This document shows, piece by piece, positions 23,605 to 36,592 of a stretch of 64,000 nt of DNA. Below the pieces are notes generated by a model. It saw nothing but the letters and a program-made list of their open reading frames with translations, was not told the DNA's origin and searched no databases. A program made the position numbers and the translations under genes. The stretch is from NCBI GenBank assembly GCA_017354895.1, contig CP071496.1:2170001-2234000 (forward strand), given 5' to 3'. The stretch is from Podospora comata. Lineage: Eukaryota; Ascomycota; Sordariomycetes; Sordariales; Podosporaceae. How positions within the stretch are numbered: the first letter of the stretch is position 1; every line of letters begins with the position of its first letter.

Positions 23605-26600
23605 CTAATACCTCAACACAACCCTGCTCCCCTTACTCTCCCCCCTCCCATGCCCCGCCCTCCAACTCTCCTCCTCGCTCACAACCTCCCTCCTCTCCGG
23701 AATCGGCACCAAACTAACACTCGTCCTCCTCCTCTCCCTCCCAACCTTCATCTCCACAACCGGCTTCGCAACACAAAACTTGTGCAACCAGTCAACCTCA
23801 CTCTTCTTCTCAACCACTGGCACAGCCGCCCACAACCCCTGCCCCTCAAACCTCTCAAAAGGATCCTCCCCCCTCTTCACAGCCCTGATCTGCCCCAAAA
23901 TCTCCACCTTCCTCGCCTTCTTCTGAATCGTCTTCCTTCCCTTTTGCCTCCTAGCAGCGCTCTCAGCGTCTTCAACAGCGCCGTCAACAGTAGGGGTGTT
24001 AACACCCTTAGCCAACCCCCACATCTGCTGCGACGGGATCACAGCCACAGCAGCAGGGGGCGCCCAGAGGGTGGCAGCCGGCTTGGTAGGGACAACAGCA
24101 GGGACCTTCGACCTGCTCGACTTGTGAGATCTGGAAACAGAAGGCTTGGAGCGGGAGTGAGTCCTAGCAGGGGTGGACACGGGGGTTTGCTCAGGCGTGG
24201 TCTGGCGAGAAATAACGAGGGACTCGCGGATGCGATGGCTCAACCGGCGCTGAATGTCCTGCACCGTCTCAAACGTTGTCGTCGCCATGGTGGGCTCCTC
24301 TGTTGGGATGGGGGGAGGTGGTGGGAAGGGGGCGGAGATGGAGGTGTTGCGGCGGCGGTATTCAGCCTGGGCAAACTGCTGGGCGAATAACCTCTCTTGC
24401 TCCAAAGCTTCAATCTGGGCTTGGATCGTGTCCCTTCTGCTGCGGGTAGATGAGGAGGCCGAACGCTCACGCTTGGCCTTGGAAGCCTGGCGACGGAGCT
24501 TCTTGGCGGCGTAGGAAGAGATAGCTGGGTGGACAGACTCAAGAGGGCAGGTGATGGCCAGAGAGCCAAAGAAGACGGGGTGAACGTTGGCTACGTCGTA
24601 GGTATAACCAGTGGCAGCGGGATGGAACCACTCGGAGCGAGTGATCAAACTCTTGGCCGCGAAGACGGGGTGGCGGACCGAGGAGTCAAACTTGGCAGGA
24701 TAAGAAAGGGCGAGGGCCTCTTCAAGAGCGGCGTCCCACTCGGCGGCGGTGGCAGCGATGCGAGTAACCTTAGGGTAGCTAGCGGCAACAGCCTTGTTCA
24801 AAGCGGCGCGCCAATCGGCAAGGCTGAACTCAGGGCGGGTGGTCTTCTTGGGCTTGGCCTGTCCCTGAATCCAGTTGCGTTCAGTCTTGGTGACAGCCTC
24901 GAGGGTCCAAAGAGAAGTCGACTTGAGCTGCTCAAGTGGCTTGCGCTCAACAGGACAGGGGCTACGGCTCATGGAACGAGCAGCGGGCTCCTCAGTGGTG
25001 GTGCGGTAGACGGTACGGCTGGGGTCGACGGTAAAGAGACCTTGAGGCGAAGAAGATCTGCAAACGACAGGCGGGCTCCACACACCAGTAACAACCGACA
25101 CTGGCTTGGACTGAATCCAGTTGCGCTCAGTCTTGACGACAGCCTCAACAGTCCAAAGAGAGGTTGAGGCAAGCTTGTCGAGGGGCTTATGGTCAGCCGG
25201 GCGAGGGCTTCTGCTCATGTACTGAGCAGCAGGTTCCTCAGTGGTGGTCCGGAAGACAGTGCGGCTGGGGTCAACCACAAACAGACCTCCCCGCGAGGAA
25301 GATCTATCAGTGACAGGTGGGGTCCACAAGCCAGCAGAGACTGCCTTGTTCTGAATCCAGTGGCGCTCGGTCTTGCGAGCCTCGGTCTGAGCAGTCCAGA
25401 GGGAAGTCGATACCAAACTGTCGAGAGGCTTGCGCTCAGCCGGACGGGGGCTGCGGCTCATGTACTGAGCAGCAGGCTCCTCGGTGGTAGTGCGATATAC
25501 GGTGCGGTTCGAGTCAACGGCGAACAACCCACCCCGCGAAGAATCTTTATCCAATGTGACGGGTGGGCTCCACAGACCTGCAGAGACCTGCTTGACAGCG
25601 GTCTCGGCCTGGGTGGATTTGATGGGGTGGCGAGGAAACTGGGGTTGCTTGGGTGCCGAGGCCGGGGCAGCCGGCACTTGCGACTCGGCGACGGGGGCGG
25701 GCGGAGCTGGGCGGGGGTTGGAAGGCAGGCCAATCCTGGCAACAGGCTTGGACACGGGCTTCTTCTGGACTTGGGGCTCGGGCTCATAGACGGCATCGTT
25801 GAGGATCGTAAGGGCATCGCTCTCGAGGGTGGCAGAATCACGCTTGCGGCTAACAACAAGCTCGCTGGGCTCAGCAAGGCCAATGACAATGGATTGCTCG
25901 CGGGAAGACTGGTCCTCATCATCGGACTCGAGCTCTTCAACATAGTCACCCAAAACAGAGTCCTCAGAGGGAACCAAGCTGCTTCTAGAGGGGACGTTGT
26001 CAACCTTGAGTAGGCTGGCAATCTCCCAGAGGGTGGTCTCATCGAAGCCATCGTCGCTACCATCTTCATCAGAGTTCATGCCGTCAACGACGTCATCGTC
26101 GTCATCGTAATCATCAAAGAACGAAGAAGAGTATTCGCTGAGCTCAGTCTGTTGGGAACGGACAGGTGCACCAGAGGCCATGGTACCAGGCATGGCCATC
26201 AAGACAGGAGGGCGAGCCTGGACGGAGGCCGTGTCGGACTTTTCTCCCCAGGGGAACTGGAAGATGCCGAGAGTGCCCCTCTTGTTAGGCAAGGGCTCGG
26301 GGTTCTCGATGATATCAGGGAGAAGAGTGACGCGCTTGTTGCGACGAGGCGGGCGCTGTGTCACCGGACGAGGAGCCTTCTGGGGCTGAGGCGCCGCAAC
26401 CTGTGAGACACGCTTGACTGGCTCAGCTGGGGGAGCAGCTGAGGCCCAGACGGGCTTCCAGAGTCCGGTGGTGGACCGGCTGGTGTTGGTGTAAGGCTTG
26501 CGCCAGAGGTGGGTGCTGTGAATCTGGAGGGGCTCCGGCTCCTTTCTGGCCATGGGGCGGACAGAAAGGCTGGGGAGGACAACCTCGGTCTCGGCAACCT

Positions 26601-29600
26601 TGATGGGAGCAGTCCACAAAAGACCAGCAGGGGCGGAAGACCTGCTTGGCGGGGTCCAGAGCCACTCGGCCTTGGGCTGCTCCGGAGAGGGCTCGGGAGT
26701 CTGCTCGAGGCACTTCGCCGGGAGCTCTGGGACAGGGGGAACCTCTTCCTCTTCCGGAAGATTGATGGAGGATGTGTCAGACTCCGGGGGAGTTGGGCTC
26801 GCAAGCTGAGCTCTGGTGAGCTGCAAGAAGTTGACGCTGCTCTCGCGGAGGAGACGGGCGTCCATGTACTCCATCTGCGCCTCAGTCAAGCGCTTCTGCC
26901 ACTTGCTCATCTGAGCGCTGCCAGAGTTGCGGGCCGAAGGTTGCTCCTCAATCTTGGACATGCTGCTGTGCTTGGACAGGCGAGCAATGCGGGAAGCCCT
27001 GCGGTCAGATCCGATGCTCACTCTGGTGTTGGCGGTCTCGGGGACAATGTTGGCAATGCTGGCGACAGAGTCACGCTTGACGGCGGGCGAGCTGGTCTGG
27101 ACGCTTGAGAGAGAGTCACGACCGATGTCATGCTTCATCTCCTTCCAGTGATCAACCTGCATGCCCATTTCCTTTTCCATCATTTCGAGCAGGGCCAAAC
27201 GCTGAGAAGGCGTGTCAGCATTGACTTCAGGCTCCTCCAGCTTCTTGAGCTGGGCCTGAATCTGTTGCAGAGCGTGTTCTGGCGACTCCAGAGGGGAAGG
27301 CTCCGCGTGAACGATGACGGCCTTCTTGTTGGGGGTGCGAAGCGAAAGGGGAGTAGGGGGTGTCTTTCTGCATCCCTTCTTGCTCAAGCAGTCCTTGGAA
27401 AACGCAGGGCACTCGTCACCAACACGCCTGTGCCACTGGCTCTGAGGTGCAGACTTGGGCGCAGAGACAGGCTCGGGGACTGGTTCAGGCTCAGGCTCCT
27501 CGGGGGCCGGAATGGTTACTTCATCGTCCACGAGCCAGGATTTCCGCATACCGAACTTGGAAAAGGTAGACGTGTCGAGCATGAAAGGCACGTCATCGCT
27601 GTTGCGAGACTCGACAACCCTGGTCTCCTCCTTGGGCTCTTCAGCAACTTGCTTAGCAGGCATCCGAACAGCGGCAGGGAGACCCTGAGCCGGCATGATG
27701 GCCATGGGCATGGCGTACTCGGGAGAATTCATGGAGCTCCAGTTCGTGGCTGTTCCCAAATCGTCCACAGTAGTCTCGGTCCAAGCTGAGGCTCGGAGTG
27801 CAGGAATGACTGGCGAAGACTTGCGCTTGTCTTCTTGCTTGCCAGCCTCAAAGGCACTAATCCATGCCTTGCTTGTTTCGTCCGTGGCTTGGACATTTGA
27901 CTCTTTCCGTGGAATCTCGTCCACTTCGAGGATGCTATCAGTCCGTACAGATGACTTGGTGATGCGGTTGGACACCGTCTGATTGTCGGCTTCACTTGTA
28001 GAGGAAGTAGCATCCAGGTAGGACATGGGAATTTTGGGGAGCTCGGGCACTGAGGAGGATCTGCGTCTAACGGACTTTGACCTTGGTGGAGCGGGGAAGA
28101 GGAGAGTCATCTTCTCGTCAAAGGTCATGCTCTTGGTGTTGTTGGGTTGTGGCCTCAGAGGCAATCCCACGCTTCTGGGAGCAGGTGGGAGCGGGGGAAG
28201 CTGAGTAGGGCTGCCAGAAGTCGCATCCAAAATGGACTTCCTTCCCAAAAGAGAGCTGGCAGACTTGCTTCTGCGATGGCTGGGAGAAGCAATGTTATCC
28301 GGCTTGCGTGGGATAGGTCGCGGACGGTTGACGACTGAAGCAACCCTGGCCGGAGCCTTGGAAGTTGGGGCTGGCTTCGAGGGCAGAGTGTTCGCCCTGC
28401 TCATGATATTTCCAACAGCAACCGGGTCGTGATACTCGATGTTGTTGATGAACATGATGGTCTTGTGCTGCGACGAAGCACCCATCTCCTTGCCAACCTG
28501 GATGCCGCGAGCTCTTGGGTTGGTTGGGAGACCAATCGTGGGTCTTCTCTGGAGCGGCGTCTTGGCTGCTTCCTGAGGAGGGGTGTCGGGCGAGGGAGGC
28601 AGCTGTCGCGACGGGCGGATGCCAGGTCTTTGGATCGGCTGAGGGACGTTGGCTTGCAGCAACACTGTTACGGGACGAACGTCATTTTGGGATGCCCTCG
28701 CAGGTTGAGGGGCAGGAGTCAGCTTCTCAGGGGTCCAGGGCCGTTGCTCCTCTGGCTCTGGCTGGCGTGGTGATCTACGACGAGTCTCATCACTGGCAGG
28801 AGAAAGCTGGGCCGAGGTCGTGGAGGCAGAGCTGTCGGCTTGCAGACCTCCAGGGAAGGCACTCTGACGGGATGAAACTGAAGCCACATCCTTTCTCTTC
28901 ATGCTGGCAGCCCGCTTGACGCCCTCCTCGGGAGTCAAATGCATCGACTGCATGACGGACCGGTGCGGCACCGATAGGCTTCCCTCCTCCTCAATCCTGG
29001 TCTGTCTCCTCTCCTTATCCGCCATGATCGCCGACTGAAGATCAATAACCGTGATCTTGTTTAATGGGTTACCGTCCTCGTTAGACTGGAGGACTGGCTT
29101 GCCAATCACTGGCCTTCCCCCTGTGGAAGATGTCCTCTTTCCAAAATCGCCCCACATGCCCTTCTTCTGAGAAGCCGATCTCTCCAACTGGCGGACATAT
29201 TCGGAGCTCACGGGTGGCGGCATCGCTGGTACTCCTTGGGTAGCGACGCTCATGGCGAAGGGGAACCCAGCACTGGTCTCATCCTTGGTATTTGGCACCT
29301 CTCTAGGGTTAACGAAGCTCCTCGATGAGCGGATGTTGGCCTCCTTCAAATCCTCAAACCGGCTTGGGGGATATTCCGAGTCAGCGGTCGAAATATCACG
29401 GCTGATGTTGATGCGTCTCGGTGAAGGGGCCTCGGGAAGCCCAGAGTCGGATTTCCTAGACGAGATCAAAGTCATGGCGCCAGCCGTAATGAAAACTAGA
29501 GGTTGTCAGTTGAAGGAAACGGCAGGGCAGTGTACAACTTACCGATCAGCACCAACAGTCCGCCGGCAGGGAGAGCTGTCCTAGCGGCAGATGGGATGGT

Positions 29601-30350
29601 GGTGATGCCGAGCAGCATCACAATGCTGGCAGCTGTCCAGCAAATCAGACCTAGCAAAACTGAGGTGAGAGACCTGGAGTTTGTCTTCGCAGCACCGCCA
29701 CTCGAGTAGGCCTTCTGGATCAGAAGAACAATGATGATAGCATCCAAAGCCAGCACAGCAACGCCGACAGGGAGAGCCGAGGTCGTCGCGAGGCAATAGT
29801 CGTCGGTCTGAGGTCGAGTGAAGCCGACAAACACGGCACCGGCGAGGAACCGGGCCAAAACGAGAATCTGGGGTAGCAACTGCACCACCGAAAGCTTGCC
29901 CCCCTTGTTAGAATTCAAAGCCCATAGTAAGAACTGTTCGATCGAGAACCTCGCCAACTGGTCGAAAATAGAAGCGAAAATAACACCGATTTGACATGGC
30001 ATCGATGAGCCTGTGGTATCGATGAGCGTCGTAGCAAAATCGATGGCAGCCCATAGGGCCGAAGAAATAAGAAATAATACGAGGACCAGCCTCTGGCTGT
30101 CGCGGAATACCGCAGCACCATGGCCGTTGATGTAAAGAACGAGAGCCGCCGAGGCAGCATAGACCACGCTTCCGCTATACCAGTATGTTAGCTAACCTCC
30201 TTCACGATGTTCATCCTCATCCTCCGTCTTCTTCACCACCGCCCCCAACAGACAACACCTCGACTCGGGATAGGACACATAGAGTGGCGAGAGAACTGAC
30301 AAGGTAAAGGCCCCAATGAGGGCCTGCGTGGTGGTACCGTTGTTCGCCAT
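23605..30350 (-). CDS. Giant 7-TM protein with LW-repeat disordered tail
   Basis: Three exons (30301-30350, 29543-30174, 23605-29495) join in phase to about 2190 residues. Residues 1-240 contain seven predicted membrane helices, TM1 formed across the first splice and TM7 across the second (LLVLIVFITAGAM). The remaining roughly 1950 residues are Pro/Ser/Glu-rich and largely disordered, with an acidic Asp run and many short LW motifs (GLWSPP, SLWT, LLWTAP, TLWAPP). Three tandem units of about 82 residues lie at about residues 1530-1775. The layout resembles a receptor or scaffold anchored in a membrane, but I recognise no named family and assign no function. The introns have consensus ends and a CTGAC branch site, so joining membrane and tail parts into one gene is well supported. 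Confidence 0.8.
24850..25592 (-). repeat. Three tandem ~246-bp coding repeats
   Basis: Three in-frame units of about 82 codons inside the giant membrane protein gene, each running from a GLW(S/T)PP motif through RTTTEEPAA, MSRSP and SLWT to KTERxWIQ. They start near 25590, 25344 and 25097 on the minus strand. Divergence among units shows they are old enough to have been under selection. Confidence 0.88.
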
Positions 30351-32720
30351 GATGGACGATGATTAGCAGTATAAACGAGACAGAACGAGTACAGAAACTC
30401 AAAAGGCCCAATCAATGGGGGGCAAAAGTATTAAGGTAAGAATAGAATAGAATGTTAGTTGAATGAGCGTCTCATAGTGATCGTTTCCCGCACGTCACGG
30501 CGTTGAAGTTGTGAATAGTGTCAATGACAGGCAGACATGTCAGGGCCCATGCCGTGTCGTGCCAAATGAACAGAAGGAGAGCAAAAGGCAAAGGAAAAGA
30601 GAAAAGAGAGGCGGTTCTCGAAGAGAGTCCCGACCGGGGCTGCTGGTGCAACGCTTGACGGTCAACGCCCCCGGATCAGCTGGGTGGGATGGCGGACATG
30701 GGACAGTGGAGAAGGGGTTGATGAGAGGAGGTAGCAGAGAGGCTGCCAAGGCAGAGCTTGTCGCGCTTGTTACAGAGCCCCTAATCGCCATCCAGTCAAG
30801 GCCCGCGGCGAAAAGTTCCGTCTGGACTTCGCTTGCAAAATCGTTTCCTCTGGTAAACGGGAGCTAAGCCCAGTCTCGCCATCTGTTGTTCATGCTGGCG
30901 CGAGGCATGGGCAGGCATTGGACGAGAGGCGAGGCTGACAAGGCCAATGCTCGGCGGTTGCATCGTAACCCCGTCCTTGGTGTTTCACTTGAAACCTGAG
31001 ATGTCGCATCTCGCACAGACTCATTGCAGAAACTTCAGCATCTGGCAGTAGCGATAAAAAAAAGTAAAAAGAGGGGAGTCCCTGTCGTCGTCGCTTCTTT
31101 TCTCCAGAGCTTGGGATGCCCAGTCTGTCGTCCCGAACGGGCTGTCCGTGTGCCCAAGCAGCTGGGAGGAGGATGCCAGATGGATGGGCAGACGCTGTGA
31201 CTCGTGACGAGGATAGCTAACTGTAAAAGGGCGGCGAAACAGCCATCAGGCGCTGGATGATGTGACGATGTGTGTGTCTGTCTATGAGCGTTGATAGGAT
31301 AATTGCTTCGTCATCGCCCGCGGCCGAGTTGGTGGGAATGGAACACATTTGCAACGCGCCCTGGGGTTGGTCTTTGTTTGGAGTGGTATGCTGTGTATCT
31401 CCAGAATCCATCCGAGGGCCTACTCAAAGGCTCATGTATAAGACTGAGGTGAGCCTTCTGGTGCACGACGTTGGACACGTCTAAGCAGTGGGACCACCCC
31501 TCCCGGTCGTTAACAGAGAGCTTATCGAAGCAGTGCACAGACCTTCTGCTGCTGGCACAGATAAGGAAGCTGTGGATAACTGATAAGCTTCACTGACTGT
31601 CTCTTGACATCCAAGTCAACAACATCCTAAGGCTTTAGAACTTGAACTTTTCGCCTTGCAATTCGATCAGTGTTATTCATTGATCTCAGTATACAGCTTC
31701 CAAGGATTATTCTCAGTCACCAAGCATTTAACCCACAACTTATCATTTAGTCACCGGCCGCCTGCCGTTCAAAGCCAAGGTGTTCCAATAGCCTCAAGCT
31801 GGAGTGTGTCATGATTTAACCGCTCCTGCCTGACACGAGATTCATTCGCCGACGAGATCTAAAACATGAACACATCAAGGTCACAACAGCCGCGTACAAT
31901 TATCAGCCTTGACTACGTCTTTTAACGAAACGAAACAGCAACCCTCACACAGTGTCCCTCGTAGTCCTGTCATGAGTGAGGGCTGACAAATGAGGGGTTG
32001 AGGCTCCAAGTCGTAGCTATCTGGAATACTTACTTCGTAAAAGGAGGTGACCCGAGTAAACTACAAGGCCTATTTCATCCCGAGTCTCATTATGTCGACG
32101 ATCCAACGGCCCGGACCGGTAGGCCAATCCGATGACCTGTATGCCGACGGCAAAGTCATGACAAAGGCGCAATTCTGGTCGCATATCCCACCACCGCCCC
32201 GCAGTCATCAGAAAGGTGTACCGATATGTAGGCAAGCCCCATCGGCATCTCAACGCCGTGTTCTCGGAAAGCAGCGGTCCACGGAGCAGCCGATGGCTCC
32301 CGAGGAGGGGTTCGCATCCGGGACCAATCATTTTATCGCCATTTCCAGTTCCTACATCTCCATGAATGATGTTATCTCATGCTTGAAGATAAAATAGATA
32401 CCCACAACAAATACATCTTGAGCCACTGTGTCATTTGCTTAGTATTTACCTGTCTCGGTGATGCTAACCGTCCGTGTTAGTCTCGAGGTAGCCGAGTTGG
32501 CATCAGACCAACAAATCTCGTATCACATCTACACATCACCACACCGACGGGGATAAATGACTGTATTCCGTGACTCATTGTAACCACACGTCTGTCTCAT
32601 AAGCATTAGGATCACGTATAAGACTCTCGTCATCCTCTCCTACTCACGAGCCTGTTTATACCCATCCCAATCATCTCACAACCCCTCGCCTCCCTCAAGG
32701 CCCCTCACACCACCGCCAAC
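30351..32720. other. Intergenic, divergent promoters
   Basis: This 2.4-kb spacer between two divergent genes carries no recognisable gene. One plus-strand frame (ATG 32092 to 32397, beginning MSTIQRPGPVGQSDD) has coding-like codon use for about 40 codons but no domain and no second exon that I can join. I leave it as a weak possibility. Confidence 0.45.
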
Positions 32721-33591
32721 ATGCCTCGTCAAGACCTCGAATACCCAAAAGAAGCTCACAACACCGTGAAGCGCTACAACCACCTAGGTCAGTCCCCCCC
32801 CCTTTTTTTTTTCTCCTCCAACCAACACCAACAAACTAACCATCCCCCCAGCTGAATACTCCCTCCGAACAATCCACTCCATAATCAACTCCACCCCCCT
32901 CCTCCACATCTCCTTCAACACCCCCAACACCCCCTACCCAGCCACAATCCCCATGATCGGCCAAATGGGCTCCTTCGACCGCCCCTCAGCCGACCTAGGC
33001 GACGTCCTAGACCTCTACATCCACGGCTACATCTCGGCCCGCCTCACCAACCTCACCCGCACACCCTCGGGCCTCCCCATCACCGTCTCCGCCTCCACAG
33101 TCGACGGCCTCCTCCTCTCCCTCACCCCCTTCTCCCACGGGTACAACTTCCGCTCCGCCGTCCTGTTCGGACACGCCACCGTCGTGACAGACCCGGCAGA
33201 GAAGCTTTACGCAATGGAGCTCATCACGAATAAGGTGGTTCCAAACCGGTGGAACGAGGCCCGGACACCGCCGACGGCCGGCGAGATGGCTGCCACGGCG
33301 GTGATGAAAGTCAAGATTGATACCGGCAGCGCCAAGGTGAGGACCGGGCCGCCGAAAGATGACAAGGGTGATTTGGAGAATGAGGAGGTGAGGGAGAAGG
33401 TGTGGGTTGGGACGGTGCCGGTGTACACTGTGCTTGGGGAGCCAAAGGTGGCAGAGTATAATCTGGCAGACGAGGTGCCAAAGACGTTGGTGGAGTGGAG
33501 GAAAGAGGTGAACCAAGACGCAAAGGAGTATGCTGAGCTCGCAGCGGTGAAAAACTTGGCTCCAGAGAAGAAGAAGCAGGATGATAACTGA
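32721..33591 (+). CDS. PNPOx-like FMN-binding protein
   Basis: Two exons (32721-32787, 32852-33591; 64-nt intron with ACTAAC branch site) give about 268 residues. The fold is the pyridoxamine-5'-phosphate-oxidase-like split barrel of the Pyridox_ox_2 / NimA-related flavin-nucleotide-binding group. Visible features are LHISFNTP...YPATIPMIGQMG near the N-terminus, DLYIHGYISARL, an SLTPFSHGYNFRSAVLFGHA core that should contact flavin, and the ITNKVVPNRW segment. Fungal members are cytosolic and of unknown substrate; related bacterial proteins reduce nitroimidazoles. Family call firm, reaction unknown. Confidence 0.85.
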
Positions 33592-33807
33592 GCTGTGGTG
33601 AAAAATGAAAAAGTTTTATACTTGTTTATGAGTCAAGGAAGTATTTGATAATGAAAAAGAGAAGGAACTCCTGAGCTTCCGGTATCCTTGTATGCCAACA
33701 CGATGAAGCGTGAATAAACAACATTCAAACAACCCACCCAATGATACATCTCTCAAATGCACCCCTCCATCAAAAGTGACCACGTCTAAACCTCTCTAAC
33801 CCCCGAT

Positions 33808-35607
33808 CTATTCCCCATCATCCTTCCCAAGCAACACCAAATTCGCCACATTCATCACCGTAATAATCAACCAAACCAACACCCCAAACCCCGTGATCCA
33901 CCAACTATTCCCCATCCTCACCACCCCCCCCTCCCCCTGCCCACCTCCCTCCTCAAGAACCTCCTCAGCCGGCCCTTAACCCCCCCCTCCTCCTCCTCCT
34001 CCCCCTCCCCAGCAACCTCCCCCCCCTCCCCCCCAAAATGCCCCCCAAACCTCGCCATCCCCGGCCTGACCATCATATACCTATCCCTCCCCGTAAAATA
34101 AATCAACGGCGCCGTAATAAAAGGCAAAACCACACTCAGCGCCACCTGGCTCCCATTCAACGCAGCATCCAACCCCTCCCTCCCCACCGCCGCCGCGATG
34201 ACAATACTAGGCACAACACTGATCCCCCTCGTCACCAACCTCCTCAACCAAGGCCTCATCCTCCACCTCAACGCCCCCTCGCTAACCATCTGCCCAGCTA
34301 TAGTACAAACGATCCCGGCACTCACCCCCGAAAACAACAACGCCAACGCAAAAACCGTCCCCGCCACCGGCGCGATGCTCCTAGACAACAAATCATGTAT
34401 CCCAAACAAATCCGCATCCACCGCCTCCCCATACAACGCCGCCCCAGCCACAATCAAAATAGCGCTATTCACAAAAAGCGCAAAACTAAACAGTGCCAGC
34501 GCCAGCTCCGCAACAGAGTACTTCATCGAGTGTCGAATCGCGTCAAGGCTGGGTATATACCCCTTCAACCCATCCTCCTCTTCCCTTTCCCCCTCCCCCG
34601 TTGCCGGCACCAACCCCATCCTCTTGTCAAACTCCCACAACCTAGCCTGCACAACCCCACTCCCCAAATACAAACTATGCGGCATCACCGTCGCCCCCAA
34701 GATCCCACAAGCCTGATACATCGCCCTCCTCTCCACCAGCTCCCTTGACGGTACATAACCCCTGAACACCTCCCCCACCTCCACCCCCTTGACCATTCCC
34801 AACTGCAAACAAAAACACACCACCACCGCCACCACCAACCCCACGACGAAATACTCAAACGTTCTCAGCCCCCTCATCCCTTTTTCCGGTGCGTACCAAA
34901 TCAGTATAAGCAACACCTCTGCTATGCTAAGCGCACACCCCGCCACGAGGGGGATTTGCGGAATCAATAAATTGATCGCTATAGCTGTCCCGATAACCTC
35001 GGCGATGTCGGTGGCAATGATTGCGCCTTCCGCGAGGAGGTAGAGGGGTATGTTTAACCACCACGGCAAAAAGGCCCGGCAGGCCTCGGCTAGGTTGAGG
35101 CCGGAGACGGTGCCGAGTTTGATGGAGAGGGCTTGGAGGAATATGGCAAAGATGTTGCTGAGCAAGACGATGAAGAGGAGCTTGAACTGGTAGGAGGAGC
35201 CGGCTGCGATGTCGGTTGCGTAGTTGCCTGGGTCGACTACATTCCGGGGTTGTTAACATGCTGATGAAACGGAAAGGGGGACGGGGCTTACTATAAGCAA
35301 CAGCAACCATGAACCCTGGGCCGACAAACTTTGCAAAGGTAACAACCGTTTTTTTGAGGTTGGACATTTTGGACTTGAAAGAGGAGGAGGTTGTTGTTAT
35401 TGTTGTTGGTGGTGAGGGGGATGGCGAGGGCGCGGTGCAAAGGCGCTGGTGGAGGGAGCGGATTAGGGGTAGGGCGTCGCCTTCGGGGTTGGGGAGAGTC
35501 GTTTTGCTGGTGTTATTGGGGGTAGGGTCGTCTGCGGTGCTGATGACTGGGGTAGAGACAGCCGGGCTTCCGCCTCCGGGGTCATCGGGAACGGCGGTGC
35601 TGGCCAT
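33808..35607 (-). CDS. Nramp-family divalent metal transporter (SMF-like)
   Basis: Exon 1 (35292-35607) and exon 2 (from 35236) join across a 55-nt intron to create the Nramp metal-site signature AVAYIDPGNYATD on TM1. The TM6 MPHSLYLGSG signature is also present, so the product is a proton-coupled Mn/Fe importer. The main frame ends at a TGA near 33918, but the last expected TM (WWITGFGVLVWLIITVMNVANLVLL) lies just beyond in another frame, ending at TAG 33808. Either a small intron (for example 56 nt, GTTCTT...AATAG) or a length error in the G-run near 33940 explains the shift. The N-terminal 85 residues are Pro/Ser/Thr-rich. About 580 residues in total. Confidence 0.88.
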
Positions 35608-36592
35608 TGTGGCCTATCTCTGTTCTGTGCGAGATTGCTGTCGTGGAATGATGGTTCGTGATGGCAGCTACTATCGTCCAAGTTCGTCGTCGGCGTTCGC
35701 GATGTCGCACTCGACGATTGTACAGCGTCAAAGGCAGCAGACAAAAAGCGCACCTTCCTGATGTTCCAGTCAAAAAGATCACGAGAAGGGACGAAAATCA
35801 AGAGCAAGGCGGACACCCGCTCACCCAACCGCGGAGTTTTCCCCGAGCCACTCAAACCCCTCGCTATTTTCCCCAAGCAGAGAAGGGACGACTGAGTACA
35901 CTCGGGTAGGTGTGCAACCTGCGGCTCTCGCTCAGACTTCCGGATTCGGAGCTAGAAGACGAAAGTCAAGCCTGTAATAGTCAGCCACAGCCACCAGATG
36001 GGGATCAAGAAACAAATTGTCACCTGGGGAAGCCTCCAAAATGATGCCGTCATGCCCCAAAGCTAACGATTTAGCAGACATGTCCAACTGCAGTGTCGTC
36101 AACAGGGCCCGTGTAGCGCAAACCTTGTGTCCTGTGATGCCGCTGTGTCCGAGGCCCTGCATATGTCGGACATTTCCCGGCATAGAATGGTTGAGAGACA
36201 AAAAAGATATGGGCAAATAGATCATGTTCAATCTATCTGAATATCTAACTTGTCTGGTTTGGTTTCGTTGGGCCAGTTGATGACCAGCGACATCGGGCCG
36301 GCCCTCCTCGTAGGTAAGTAACCCTCGGAATGGCCGGTCCTCTGTCGGGTGCTCCTGCACCACAACCACCATCGTTGAGGGGAGAGATCCCTTATCCATA
36401 TCATCTCTGCCAAATAACCTGGCATCAAATAATTCCTGCTCACTGGGCCGCAAGGGCCGTCTGCAAAATGCGTCATCAAAAGCGTCGAGAATGCAGACGG
36501 CGTGCCCTGCCGGCTGTCGGATCTGTTCCGAAGCCCAGCGCTTCTCCCGCGTCTAGTACACCTGGGCTGCTTCCGCCGTGGCAGCAGCAAGC
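35608..36592. other. Intergenic with one orphan open frame
   Basis: This spacer holds the Nramp promoter and the opi3 3' flank. A minus-strand frame at 35932-36453 is open for 173 codons with no recognisable motif. It may be chance or an orphan gene, and I do not call it as a gene. Confidence 0.4.

Noticed and set aside
24254-28919. Many plus-strand frames opposite the giant 7-TM gene
   Set aside because: Shadow frames; the minus strand has one continuous frame with internal protein repeats.
32478-32550. A-box-like ggtagccgagttggcatcagac resembling a tRNA 5' half
   Set aside because: No B-box (GGTTCGANTCC) or acceptor-stem pairing follows within tRNA distance.
35932-36453. Minus-strand 173-codon open frame
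   Set aside because: No motif, splice partner or codon pattern beyond chance; noted in the spacer entry only.
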